Shown here one piece after another: positions 12,001-22,600 of a stretch of DNA of 64,000 bases. This DNA comes from Rhabdophis nuchalis. Its lineage: Eukaryota > Chordata > Lepidosauria > Squamata > Natricidae. The position numbers and the translations under genes are program-made. Positions within the stretch are counted from its first letter, which is position 1. The number at the start of each line of letters is the position of its first letter. Below the pieces are notes generated by a model, which saw only the letters and a program-made list of their open reading frames with translations, did no database searches and had not been told where the DNA came from. The stretch is from NCBI GenBank assembly GCA_039707465.1, contig CM077648.1:72683619-72747618 (forward strand). The letters are read 5' to 3'.

Positions 12001-12102
12001 ATTCCAGTAGGGGACCCCCGTAAGCCCCGGTAGGGGAAGGCATGCTAAATCCTTTCAACCGGTATGGGCTTACTGGACCAGATCGCCTGAAACCCATCTC
12101 TG
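9003..12102 (+). mobile_element. 3.1-kb non-autonomous hAT-type element
   Basis: The left end CAGTAGTGGGTTTCAAAA and right end TGAAACCCATCTCTG are imperfect inverted repeats. The flanks are AAGCTGAT (8995-9002) and AAGCTGTT (12103-12110), an 8-bp duplication with one change. The last 250 bp (about 11890-12102) are homologous to the last 230 bp of the 49437-51457 element, including the shared CTCCAGCAAAGGAAGTG block. The interior contains a direct repeat of about 180 bp (9483-9560 against 9665-9755) and repeats around a CCTGAAAATGCTTTCC motif in both orientations (10615, 10886, 11027). No transposase is present. Confidence 0.87.
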
Positions 12103-12771
12103 AAGCTGTTATATGAAAAATGTACAGAATGTTATTAAAATGTGTGTGCTGCTTTTTTTGTCCAAAGATCACAGAATATTTATCTTGCTTGGTTACATCT
12201 TTCCTTCCAGTGCAGCATCTCAGTAAAGAATGATTTGGGACATTGGGAGATGCAACAGTTAAATAAGAATGGCATGTAGTAAGTTTCTGCTTAAAAAAGG
12301 TCTGTTTTGAAAATGCTTATATGTATATACACACACAAAATACACACATATGGGAAAAACTGAATCAAAAAGTAGGTCACTTATTTTGTTTATGATAAAC
12401 TCTGAAAAAAATAGTAATGGATATAAGGGCGATAAGAGGTTCTAAATATAGGCCAGACTACTATTTAGCTGTAATGGGCTGATCTCAGGAAAAATACACA
12501 AGGAAGAAAATGAAAGAAATAGAAAAAACAGAGTGAAGTAGAACGATTGCAGGAAGACAAGGCTATTTAAAAAGGTATTAGAAAATACCTTTCCTGAAAA
12601 ATGAATGGAAAGTAGATGCATGGAAAGAAGACACATAAGTTATTTGGAAACAGAATGAAAGGAATTATATTACAAAGTATTAAATGACTGTAGAATTATG
12701 CTAACAAAAGCACAAAAATGCATTATGCTGTATTGAAGCTGAAAGAGCTACAGGAGAAGAAAATGCATTTA
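12103..12771. other. AT-rich intronic sequence
   Basis: No recognised gene or repeat. There is a short alternating TA/CA stretch near 12318-12350. Confidence 0.5.

Positions 12772-12774
<3 letters not shown>

Positions 12775-12811
<37 letters not shown>
12775..12811. repeat. (ATA)n microsatellite, LINE tail
   Basis: About 12 trinucleotide units, the 3' tail of the minus-strand L2-like LINE. Confidence 0.95.
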
Positions 12812-12910
12812 CTTTATTGTCATTGTAAAAATTACAATGAAATTGGTTTTAACTTCACTGGTGCAAAATTATAACAGAAACAAAAAAGAGAGAAAAGAAA
12901 AAAGAAAAAA

Positions 12911-15321
12911 CTAGCATGTGCATGGAGTGATTGCGGTTGAATTTAAAAGTCTCACAGCCCATGGATAGAAGCTACCTTTAAATCTGTTTGTTCGGCTGGC
13001 TATACTTTGATATCTTCTGCCTGATGGTAGAAGGGCAAAGAGATACCAACCAGGGTGTGAATCATCTTTGAGAATCTTCCTTGCTCTGCTAAAGCAGCGA
13101 GATCTGGCGATGTTATCCAGTGATGTCAGAGGGCAACCGATGGTTTCTTGTGCCAAATTGATCACTCTCTGTAGTGCCTTCCTCTCCGCAACTGTTAAAC
13201 CAGCATACCACACTGTGATGCAATATGTGAGGACACTTTCTATGATGGACCGATAGAAAGAGGTCATCAGCCGTTGTTCCACCTGATTTTTCCGCAGGAC
13301 TCTAAGGAAATGAAGTCTCTGTTGAGCTTTTCCAATCACCAGAGACGTGTTGTTTTTCCAGGTGAGATCCTGGCTAATAAGCACTCCTAAGAATTTAAAA
13401 GAGGAAACCCTCTCCACACAGCCCCCCTCGATATACAGTGGGGCAGGTTCCTCTCTGTGCCTCCGGAAATCTAGCACCATCTCCTTTGTCTTGCTAGTAT
13501 TTAGATGTAAGTTGTTTCTTGAGCACCATGCGGATACCTTCTGGACTTCTTCCCTGTGTGCTGATTCGTCCCCTCCAGTTATGAGACCCACCACCATTGT
13601 GTCATCTGCAAACTTTATTATGATGTTGGATGGATCAGAGGATATGCAGTCATATGTATACAGTGAGTAGAGGTAGGGGCTGAGCACACAGCCCTGAGGG
13701 GAGCCTGTGCTGAGCTTCAGCGTGGAAGATGTAAAGGACCCAACCCTTACTGTTTGTGGACGATCGGTCAGGAAGTCTTTGATCCATTCACAAGTAAGGG
13801 GAGGGAAATTCAGGTCAGTCAACTTTTCAATGAGAATGCCTGGTAGGATGGTGTTAAAGGCCGAGCTATAATCTATAAAAAGCATTCTGACATAATTCCC
13901 AGATTTCTCAAGGTGGCTCAGTGCGATATGGAGAGCAGTGGTGATGGCATCCCCTGTCGACCTGTTGTTTCTATACGCAAACTGGTGTTGATCAAAACTT
14001 GGTGGAAGACAGGACCTGAGGTGTTGTAGGACCAGTCTCTCAAAGCACTTCATCACTATAGACGTCAGTGCAATGGGTCTATAGTCATTCAAGCTTTTTA
14101 TGGCTGCTGTCTTTGGAACTGGGATAATGGTGGCTGCTTTCAAGCATGATGGGACTCTAGCCTGTTTCAGGGAGAGGTTAAAAATCCTTGTCATAACCCC
14201 TGCTAATTGGTCAGCACAGGTTTTTACCACTTTCCCCAACACCCCGTCTGGACCTGCAGCTTTGTTGGGATTTACAGCCTTCAGCTCAGCTCTCACTTGA
14301 TGTTCATCCAGGGTGAGTGGCTGGATGTTAGAGGGCCTTTGGGATAAAGCCACAGAGACTGGTCTTTTTACCTCAAAGCGGGCGAAGAAGCTATTTAGCT
14401 CCTCTACTAGCAGGGCATCAGCATTGGCTATTTTTTTTGTATTGCCCTTATAGTTGGTTAGGTGTTGTAGTCCCTGCCACACCTGTCTTGAGTTGTTATC
14501 TTCCAGATACTTCTCTACCTTTTGCTTGTATTCCTGTTTAGCTGCCTTAATGCCTCTTCTCAAGTTTGCCCTGGCTTCATTATATTTGTCTTTGTTTCCT
14601 GCTTTGAAAGCGGAGTTTCGGGCTCTCAGCAGTGATTGTACCTCTGCTGACATCCAGGGTTTACGATTGCTGTAAACTCTGATACGTTTATTCACTGTTA
14701 CATTATCTGTACATGTTTTAATGTATGAGAGTACAGTGTCAGTGAATTCTTGCAGCTCCAAGTGTTCAAATATACTCCACTCGGTAGTCTCAAAGCAATC
14801 CTGTAACTGACAGAGTGCTCCCTCTGGCCAGATTTTGACAGTTTTCAAGACTGGCCGTATCCTTTTCCTGAGGGGAATATACTTTGGGCACAGCAGCAGA
14901 GAGATGTGGTCAGACGTACCCAGATGGGAGAGGGGGATTGCTCTATATGCCTGTCTTAAGTTTGAGTACATATGGTCTAGAGTATTCTTACCTCTGGTGG
15001 TACACTGCACATACTGTACAAATTTAGGGAGAACAGACTTTAGACTGGCTTGATTAAAATCCCCAGCCACGATAAAAGTACCCTCAGGGTAAGTTTGCTG
15101 CTGCCTCTCGATGGCATCATGTAACTTAGAGAGTGCTGTGCTAACATTTGCATTCGGTGGAATATAGCAGTTATAACTGTAACTGAAATCTCTCTAGGTA
15201 AATAAAATGGCCGACAAATGACAGTTAAGAATTCCAAGTCTGCAGAGCAGTGTGTATAAGCAACTCTACTGTTGGTACACCAGTTATTATGTGTGTAAAT
15301 ACACAGTCCTCCACCTTTACT
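12911..15321 (-). pseudogene. L2-like endonuclease/reverse transcriptase ORF, one frameshift
   Basis: A 719-codon uninterrupted frame (15070 down to 12911) encodes the end of the APE-type endonuclease and the entire reverse transcriptase. Visible motifs are AGDFNQ (residues 2-7, endonuclease Asp/Asn), SDH (53-55, catalytic His), AAGPDG (about 270), LFIDYSSAFNTI (about 397-408, RT motif A), STGSPQGCVLSP (about 454-465, motif B) and IKFADDTMVVG (about 485-495, motif C). The C-terminus has FKFLGV and a Cys/His-containing tail. Earlier endonuclease sequence (SKGGGLCIYTHNNWC and on) sits in another frame up to 15321. The switch falls near 15165 and is consistent with loss of one base. With no start or 5' UTR the copy is dead, but it looks young. 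Confidence 0.9.
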
Positions 15322-15325
15322 ATAT

Positions 15326-16180
15326 ATAGTAAATGCTTCAAAAATGAGAAATGTTATATAATGTTTATATAGAAAAAACAGTTGCAAGAATATAGTCAAA
15401 GAAGAAAGTAATGGTTACAATTAAAAGATGTAGGAAAAATGCGTAACTATTCAGAGGTAAATACAGATTGTTTCGGAAGTAGATTGAAAAGGTTAGCATC
15501 GACCAGAGTGAATGGAATTAAAAAGGAAAGTGATAAGACTTGATATGCAACTGAAGCCAAAGCAACTGAAGGTGTATTTTCAATTTTTGTATGACAATCA
15601 TAGTTATATGTCATGTATGACCATTTCCAGAAATGGAAATTAAACAAATTGTAAAAAAGCTATTGTCTAAGGATAAAATATTTAAAAAGAAGACATAAAT
15701 GCTATAGCAATATTTTAAAAATGGTAATGTTGAAGGAACAGACAGTAGTCACATAAATATTAAAATATGCATGTTGTTTGCTTATGAAATGCCTTGCGCA
15801 ACTTATCTAACTAGTTGAATCTGCAATGCAACGAATGTTGTTACTGTTCTATTATTCAAAAGAAACGTTAGCAAGAATGCATACAAGAAAGTAAAAAAGA
15901 CCTGAATAAATGCAGCTAGAAAAGTATTTGGCAGAATTAAAATTAACAGAATACAAAAAATGATAAAAAATATTGGGCAAGGGAGACTGCAGATTTTTTA
16001 TCTCCTGCAGCGGTGAGATGTAATGTAAAATGTGGAAAATTTTAATTCTGTTTTTTTTATTGAAAGAATATTATTAAATTATGAAATTTTTGTAGAAATA
16101 TGAAATTGAAGATTGGATTCTGAAAGCAGAAAGGAAGTTTATGATGGAAGTAAATTTATGAGCATAAATGTAATATTTAA
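15326..16180. other. AT-rich intronic sequence
   Basis: Nothing recognised; no significant open frame. Confidence 0.5.
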
Positions 16181-16419
16181 TGAACAAAGATGCTATCCAC
16201 TCGCGAAGCTTTTCTGACCTGCTCACAAGTTGCCATAGTCAGGCGGATGGGGAATCAAGCTGTATTGAGGAGTTTGCACCTCAGCCCCCCCCCCAAAAGC
16301 ACATTTCAACTGGCAAATGTCTCCACAGTTATCCACAGACTTCTACAACCCATGAAATTGCTTCATTGGGGAATGTGACTGATGACACACCTTGGGGGGG
16401 GGGAGGGCAATTCCAAAAT

Positions 16420-16610
16420 TGGTCAGAACCCTGACAGATGTTTTTTTCAAAAGGTAACTGGACCTTCTTGGTTGTTGTTGTTTTTCTGGCTGAAAAAGTT
16501 TCACTTCTCATCCAAGAAGCTTTTTCAGTTGTACCTGACAGGTGGGGAATGGAAGGATTTATGTTCTTTGCAGTCATCTGATTGTTAGCACTCTGAGGGT
16601 CATTGAGGCC
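16420..16610 (-). repeat. Possible old interspersed repeat fragment
   Basis: The complement contains AAGCTTCTTGGATGAGAAG followed by GTGAAACTTTTTC, a phrase I associate with a dispersed reptile retroelement 3' region, perhaps Penelope-like. The class is uncertain and the boundaries are guesses. Confidence 0.3.
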
Positions 16611-16637
16611 ACTTGAAGATTTATCTGTATCCTACAG

Positions 16638-16930
16638 CAGTGGTCGGCAAACTGCGGCTCGTGAGCCACAAGTGGCTATTTGGTCCCTTGAATGTGGCTC
16701 TTCCTCCACCCTCGCCAACGGCGGGACTCCTGGGTGCCGCCGCAACAACCCTCCCTGCCTGCCCGCCCCACTCGCTCACCCACTGGCCGGCGGTTCCCTC
16801 CCCCTCTCATGGAGCCTTCTCAGCCCCTGGGAAGCACAGCGGCTGCCCCAAGGCCAAAGAGGCAGCTGTAGTCTCCCCAGCCGGCATGCTGGCCAGGCTA
16901 CTTCCGGGGAGGGGGGGGGGGAGACAGACA
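16638..16930 (+). mobile_element. hAT-type element, 5' end only
   Basis: It begins CAGTGGTCGGCAAACTGCGG, which is a typical hAT terminus followed by the GGCTCGTGAGCCAC palindrome. The interior is GC-rich and fades into a G run (16908-16920) and a GACAGACAGAGA stretch. No matching right terminus was found, so the copy is truncated or recombined. Confidence 0.65.
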
Positions 16931-16935
16931 GAGAA

Positions 16936-18390
16936 GCACAGAGACCTAGTTGGGTAATGAAATGTCTGCAAGCAAACAACCAAGATTACAGAGCACCAAA
17001 TCTTCATTTCAATCTATCACCTCTTCTCACCAAAAATAGGAATGTGGGCAGAAGGAATTACATATAAAGAGACCGGGGAAAGCATAATCAAATGCAGTTC
17101 CAGTACTGAATACAGCTTTGGGTGGGAGAGATAGATTAAAAAGATTCTGCTTTCTAGAGTGCACCTAAATTGCAAAGAATCGTGAAGTGGAGATAGTTCT
17201 TAGAGCAGCCAGCAGGCGTATTATTTGGGGCATATTTAAGTCAATTATTTCAGTATCTAAATGAAGAATGTATTTCTATTAGAAATTCCAATGTACTTCT
17301 TTATATGTACTTTAATAAATCATGTATGTATGTATGCATGTATATATGTCATTTAATCTTATTGTTTATTATTGTTAATTAACTGAATATTATGTCTAAA
17401 GTACTAGCATTTGTGATCCATAGTCTAGTCTAAGATAAGAATTATTTTTGTCGTTATAATAAATGAGATTATAAATAAGAAAGAATTAATGTTTCAGCTA
17501 AAATTCTGATATAATACAACAGTTTTTTCCAACCCAATAATCTCCAAATATATGGAGATAGACATTTTTGGAAATCATAGAGAATATGACCAGTGGCTGA
17601 AAATGCTTAGGAGTTGTAGTTCTAACACATAGGTAAATCCTTGGGTTGGGGAAGGTTGTTGTATATAATTTGATTTAACAGCCCCTGATGTGATAAATGG
17701 AATGTTAATAAGTGAAAACAACAATCTTCTTATAAAAAAAAATCAAGGAATAATTTAAAGCAAGGTCAAGATCAGATAATTAATCTCTGGAAACTATTTC
17801 AGTTTTAAATAGGGTTTTAACTGTAGAGTGAATTTTCATGTTAGAAACAGTTCTATCTCACTTGCCCTAATAGGTTATTTTTCTTCATTAATATTATTTG
17901 GAAATACTTTTTAAAAGCTATTAATGCTATTAAATACAATATTTATTGTATTTCATTATATTTTTAATCAGGCAAATAAATTATACTAAGAAATCAGCAC
18001 TATCCCCTGAACTATCAATTTAAATTTGGTTCCACCTTCTATTTTATTTCAGATTTGATTTGGTGGAGTTTGGAGTACAAATCAAACTAAAATAAAATCA
18101 TGCAGCCTGAAATTTACCTATCTGGAACTACAATTATCATAACAAGGAGAACATCTAATATCTTTTTTCCCTGAAGCAAATGTAATAAAAAGTATAGATT
18201 TTAACATACAAACAATAGATTAATTCACATTTTTGCCTAGGTCCAATTAAAAACTATTAAACTGATCAATTTGGTAGGCCTACCAGTTTACGCCACTTTA
18301 AGTTAACCAAAGATGTTTTGTTATGCTTGCTGCAGCCCAACCTTTTCCTTATTCTAAAAATAATGAAGGATTACAAGATATAGTTTAGAA
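16936..18390. other. AT-rich intronic sequence
   Basis: No gene or named repeat recognised. Confidence 0.5.
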
Positions 18391-18965
18391 ATCTAACTTG
18401 GTATATTGGTTAGGGCAGTGATGGCGAACCTGTGGCACGCAGAACCATTTCTTAGGGCACATGAGGTGTTGTCCTGTCAGCACTAGCACGCATGTGTACA
18501 CTGGCCAGCTGATTTAGGCCTTCTTTTAAGGCCGTTTTTCGCCCTCTGGAGGCGGGGGGGAGGCTGTTTTCACCCTCCCCAGGCTCCTAGAAAGCCTCTG
18601 GAGACTGGGGAGAGTGAAAAAAGTGCGCCAAAAGCAGAGGGTCACGCACATAGCATTATGGGTGTGGCATGCCCACACACGACCCCCCTGCACTCCCCCC
18701 CCCCCCACTTTTGGCACGTGAGCCAAAAAAGGTTAGCCATCACTGGGTTAGGGCATCAGGCTCGAAACTGTCTATGAATTATACTCCCTTCTTAAGAATG
18801 AAGCCAACTGGGTGAATTTGGGCCAAGCAGTCTCTGTCAGCCTTAGGAAAGTATTGCAAACCCCTTCTGAAAAACCCTGCCAAGAAAATGGCAGGGACTT
18901 ATCCAAGCAGTTGCCAGGAGTCAACACTGTCTTGATGGCACACACACACACACAAACCCCAAGAT
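18391..18965 (+). mobile_element. tRNA-derived SINE (Sauria-like) interrupted by hAT element
   Basis: If 18416-18745 and one target duplication are ignored, the flanks join as GGTTAGGGCATCAGGCTCG followed by GAAGCCAACTGGGTGA, TTTGGGCCAAGCAGTCT and CTCAGCC-like sequence. This is the body of the SINE seen complete at 33090-33320 (AGCCAGCTGGCTGACGTTGG and so on). The copy is diverged and ends in an (AC)n run at 18939-18953. The hAT insertion lies near the A box of the tRNA-like head. Confidence 0.65.
18416..18745 (+). mobile_element. hAT-type MITE, complete (330 bp)
   Basis: It starts CAGTGATGGCGAACCTGTGG and ends AAAAAAGGTTAGCCATCACTG. The flanks are a perfect 8-bp duplication GGTTAGGG (18408-18415 and 18746-18753). 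The same family occupies 34303-34642, 35809-36139 and 41690-42030. The interior is GC-rich with no coding potential. Confidence 0.93.
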
Positions 18966-19249
18966 ATATTTCAGTGTCATCATACACCTTCACACATTGA
19001 TGGTACGAAAGAAGCATGTCTCATCTGCATTACTTGAAGTCAGCACTGCATAGTGTTTCTTAGAAATCAGATTTGTAAAAGTGAGATCTTGATGTATTCC
19101 TCATAGAATATTTTTTTAAAAAATACCGTATGTGCCGGCGTATAAGACGACTTTTTGGCCCCGAAAAACATGCCTCCAAGTGGGGGGGTCGTCTTATACG
19201 CCGGGTCATCCGCGAGGTCCCCAGATGCCGTCCAGAGCCGCGCGGAGCC

Positions 19250-20275
19250 GCCGCGCGGAGACTGGCCGCTTTTCCACGCATGCCTATCTTTTGCACATTA
19301 ACCAGTCGGGGCATCTGAGGTCCATACTCAACTGGAGGGCGCCGCGTTGGGGAAGCGCCCCCTCCCTTCTTTCCCTCGCCTCCTTCCGAGCCAAGGATAT
19401 CTATTCTCCATGGTGCCGCCGTTCCCTTCTCCGCATGGCCCGAGCGCCTGTTCCTTACTGCGATGATCTCAGCAGCTGCCAGCGCGCCGCCGTCTCGCCC
19501 GCTCACGGCTCTTGCCCGCGGCTCTTCTTGCCCGCTGCCCGCCTGGACGTGGCCAGTCAAAAGCCGGGAGGGAGGCGAGCCCCTTCCACGGCATGGAAAA
19601 GCGGCAACTCTCCGCTTTCGCGCGCCGCCCGTTTCGCCCACTCACGGCTCTTCTTGCCCGCTGCCCGTCCAGACGTGGCCAGTCAAAAGCCGGGAGGGAG
19701 GCGAGCTCCTTCCATGGCATGGAAAAGCGGCAACTCTCCGCTTTCGCGCGCCACCCGTTTCGCCCGCTCACGGCTCTTCTTGCCCGTCTGGACGCGGCCA
19801 GTCAAAAGCCGGGAGGGAGGCGAGCCCCTTCCACGGCATGGAAAAGCGGCAACTCTCCGCGGGCGAAACGGGTGGCGCGCGAAAGCGGAGAGTTGCCGCT
19901 TTTCCATGCCGTGGAAGGGGCTCGCCTTCCTCCCGGCTTTTGACTGGCCGCGTCCAGGCGGGCAGCGGGCAAGAAGAGCCGCAGGCAAGAGCCGTGAGCG
20001 GGCGAAACGGGCGGCGCGCTGGCAGCTGCTGAGATCATCGCATAAGGAACAGGCACTCGGGCCATGCGGAGAAGGGAACGGCGGCACCATGGAGAATAGA
20101 TATCCTTGGCTCGGAAGGAGGCGAGGGAAAGAAGGGAGGGGGAAGCCCCGGGGCTGGGGGGGGGGCGCTTCCCCAACGCGGCGCCCTCCAGTTGAGTATG
20201 GACCTCAGATGCCCCGACTGGTTGACGTGCAAAAGATAGGCATGCATGGAAAAGCGGCAAGTCTCCGCGCGGCTG
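19250..20275. repeat. Large imperfect inverted repeat with triplicated left arm
   Basis: The left arm, 19250-19860, reads GCATGCCTATCTTTTGCAC then TCGGGGCATCTGAGGTCC. The right arm, 19863-20275, repeats it in reverse, ending ATGCCCCGACTGGTTGACG and GCAAAAGATAGGCATGC. The left arm is longer because a unit of about 121-126 bp beginning GGCCAGTCAAAAGCCGGG (about 19551, 19677 and 19797) is present three times and only once in the right arm. The centre is near 19860. A second inverted pair (GGAGGGTTTCCTC at about 20278, GAGGAAACCCTCC at about 20396) sits just outside. Confidence 0.88.
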
Positions 20276-20447
20276 TGGAGGGTTTCCTCTTTCCCCCTCT
20301 GTCTCTTCCCCCTCTGTGTGTCTGTTAGACTCTGATTCCCTCCCCCCCCGTCTTTCTACAGACACACAAAGGAAGAGGATAGAGAGAGGGGAAAGGAGGA
20401 AACCCTCCACAGCCGCGCAAGACTCCGGTGCCGGCAGCGGGCGGGCG

Positions 20448-20633
20448 GGATAACCTTCCCAGTCGACATGCTGGCCCCTCCTCCTCGCCTGCACTAGCCG
20501 CAGCTTGGGTCTTCTGTCCGCTCGCTGCGGGATAACCTCCGCAACTGACATGCTGCTTCCCCGGGTGGAGGGAGGGAGAGAGGCAGACTTAGAGAGACAG
20601 AAAGAGAGAGAGGGGGAAACAGACACACACCCA

Positions 20634-20675
<42 letters not shown>

Positions 20676-21346
20676 GACAGATGGGTGGGGGGGAGGAGAG
20701 AGAGAGAGAGAAACAGAGAAGGAGAAAGAAAGAAAAATAGGAAAAAAGATGAATGGAGGGTGGGAGGGAGGGAGTGAAAGAAAGAAGGGGGAGGGAGGAG
20801 GAAGGGAGCAGTGAAAGAAGGAAGGAAGGAAAGAAAGAAAGAAAAAGAAAGAGGGATGGAGGGTAAGAGGGAAGGAAGGAAAGAAGGGAGGGAGGGCGAG
20901 GGAGGCAATGGAAGGAAGGAAAGGAAAGGAAAGGAATGGAGAGGAATGGAAAGGACGCCTCCTTCCGACGGCCACCTCAGCGCCCTGCACCTTCCGGGGC
21001 TTCCTGGAGGGGCCAGCATCTCGACTGGGGAGGTTATCCCGCAGCGGGCGGGCGAAGGACCCAAGCTGCGTGCCGCCAAAGCCATCCGGGCGCCGCACGC
21101 CCAGCCCCGGACGGCTTCGGCAGCACGCAGCTTGGGTCCTTCGCCCGCCCGCCCGCTGCGGGATAACCTTCCCAGTCGACATGCTGGCCCCTCCTCCTCG
21201 CCTGCACTAGCCGCAGCTTGGGTCTTCTGTCCGCTCGCTGCGGGATAACCTCCGCAACTGACATGCTGCTTCCCCGGGTGGAGGGAGGGAGAGAGGCAGA
21301 CTTAGAGAGACAGAAAGAGAGAGAGGGGGAAACAGACACACACCCA

Positions 21347-21384
<38 letters not shown>

Positions 21385-21570
21385 GACAGATGGGTGGGGG
21401 GGGAGGAGAGAGAGAGAGAGAAACAGAGAAGGAGAAAGAAAGAAAAAGAAAGAGGGATGGAGGGTAAGAGGGAAGGAAGGAAAGAAGGGAGGGAGGGGGA
21501 AGGAGGCAATGGAAGGAAGGAAAGGAAAGGAAAGGAATGGAGAGGAATGGAGAGGAATGGAAAGGAAAGG
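20448..21570 (+). repeat. Direct duplication of about 0.5 kb with AC and GA tracts
   Basis: Copy 1 is 20448-20955 and copy 2 is 21161-21570, offset 713 bp. They share GGATAACCTTCCCAGTCGAC, CTGCACTAGCCGCAGCTTGG, ACTGACATGCTGCTTCCCC, the (AC)n runs (20636-20670 and 21350-21380) and the purine tracts. Copy 2 lacks about 100 bp of the purine tract. Between them, 21020-21185 is a palindrome around GACCCAAGCTGCGTGCC and its inverse. Confidence 0.9.
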
Positions 21571-22334
21571 AAGGGAATCCAGAAGTGGAGGGCCTGGTTG
21601 CCAAGGGGAACGGGGAAGCATCCCTCCTCCCCCCCCCCGCCCGGCACCAGCAGCGTGGGAGCTGGACAGTAAGCAGGCAAGCGATCTTGTCGCTGTCGTG
21701 CCCAAGCAGGTGCCTCTGCTGCTGCTGCTCCCCTCTCCGCCTCACCCCTTGCCAAACCCTGGTAATATGGTGGAAGAGGGGGGGAGGGAAAGGAGGAAGG
21801 GTGGGTGAGTTGCTTTCCCGGGAAGCTGGTGGCAGGGGCTTTTCCTATGTGGCCTTGGATCGCTCTTTTCCACCCACCCCCCTCCTCACCGTTTCTCTGC
21901 CTGCTCTGCACCTTTTCCCCAAGAAATCGGTAGAATCAGGGTGATGTAGCCTGTGGAGAGATTAATTTGCCGGGAGTTTGAAGTATTGGGTGATGAGGGA
22001 CGGATTGAAACAAATTTCAGTCATTGTATTGTTGATATTTGTCCAGCAGTCAAACGTTTTATTTGGTGTGTGGAAGGTGTGCAGAAGAGGGGGTAGTCTT
22101 ATATGGGGAGTATATAACAAACTCTATATTTTGAGTGGAAATGATGGGGGGTCGTCTTATACGCCCAGTCGTCTTATACGCCGGCAAATACGGTACTCTA
22201 ATAATAGATAAGAGATATATATTTTCATTAGAAATAACAGAATATTTCTATTATTATCACATTTCATACACAGCTTAAAGAGATTAAATTTCCAAAAAAG
22301 TAGACACAACTATGTTAGGCAAAATAGTTACAAC

Positions 22335-22600
22335 TGGTTACAACTCCAGCAGGCCGGCCTGGCCTAACCTATCCTAGCCTAGGCTATATTAGAAATTTAA
22401 ATTGTTTTAATTAGAGATTTTAGGAAATTATGTTGGGGTTTTAATGTTCTAAATTTTTAGCACAGGGTAATTTATTTAATCCAATTTTAGTTATTGTCTT
22501 GTTGTATTTATAAGATGTTTTTTAACGACCTGTGCACCGCCCCGGGTCCCCTAGGGGAGAGGGTGCGGTTCTACAAATCCAATAAAATGAAAAATGAATG
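22335..22600 (+). mobile_element. CR1/L2-superfamily LINE 3' UTR fragment
   Basis: It matches the 3' end of the LINEs at 7270-7476 and 40620-40800. Shared landmarks are GGCCGGCCT-type sequence, TTAATTAGAGATTTTA, then CCTGTGCACCGCCCCGGGTC and GGGAGAGGGTGCGG, ending in CCAATAAAATG. It is a severely 5'-truncated copy with only untranslated sequence. Confidence 0.8.

Larger units (their letters stand above)
12772..15325 (-). mobile_element. L2-like LINE, 5'-truncated, intact 3' end
   Basis: On the minus strand the element runs from mid-endonuclease (about 15325) through RT to a short 3' UTR. It ends in ACAATGACAATAAAG followed by an (ATT)n tail, seen as ATA/AAT repeats at 12775-12811. The same ATT-tailed 3' end occurs at 37592-37640 and 62600-62710. 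The protein resembles the very common vertebrate L2-type LINEs in layout and motifs. The 5' truncation is usual for target-primed insertion. I could not find a convincing target duplication by eye. Confidence 0.9.
19124..22195 (+). mobile_element. 3.07-kb TIR element (TACCGTA family, GAC subtype), non-autonomous
   Basis: It begins TACCGTATGTGCCGG and ends CCGGCAAATACGGTA. At the left end CGGCGTATAAGACGAC is followed 44 bp later by its inverse GTCGTCTTATACGCCG. At the right end the unit GTCGTCTTATACGCC occurs twice in direct order. The same layout, with a different core base (GACGCACC), is seen at 31068-32679. TA flanks both ends, so a TA target as in Tc1/mariner-like elements is possible but unproven. 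There is no transposase. The interior is GC-rich with a large inverted repeat (19250-20275), a direct duplication (20448/21161) and purine tracts. Long frames here are compositional artefacts. Confidence 0.85.

Noticed and set aside
19132..21085. Long open frames up to about 427 codons on both strands
   Set aside because: They lie in GC-rich inverted repeats and purine tracts of a transposon, share no domain, and mirror each other across the palindrome.
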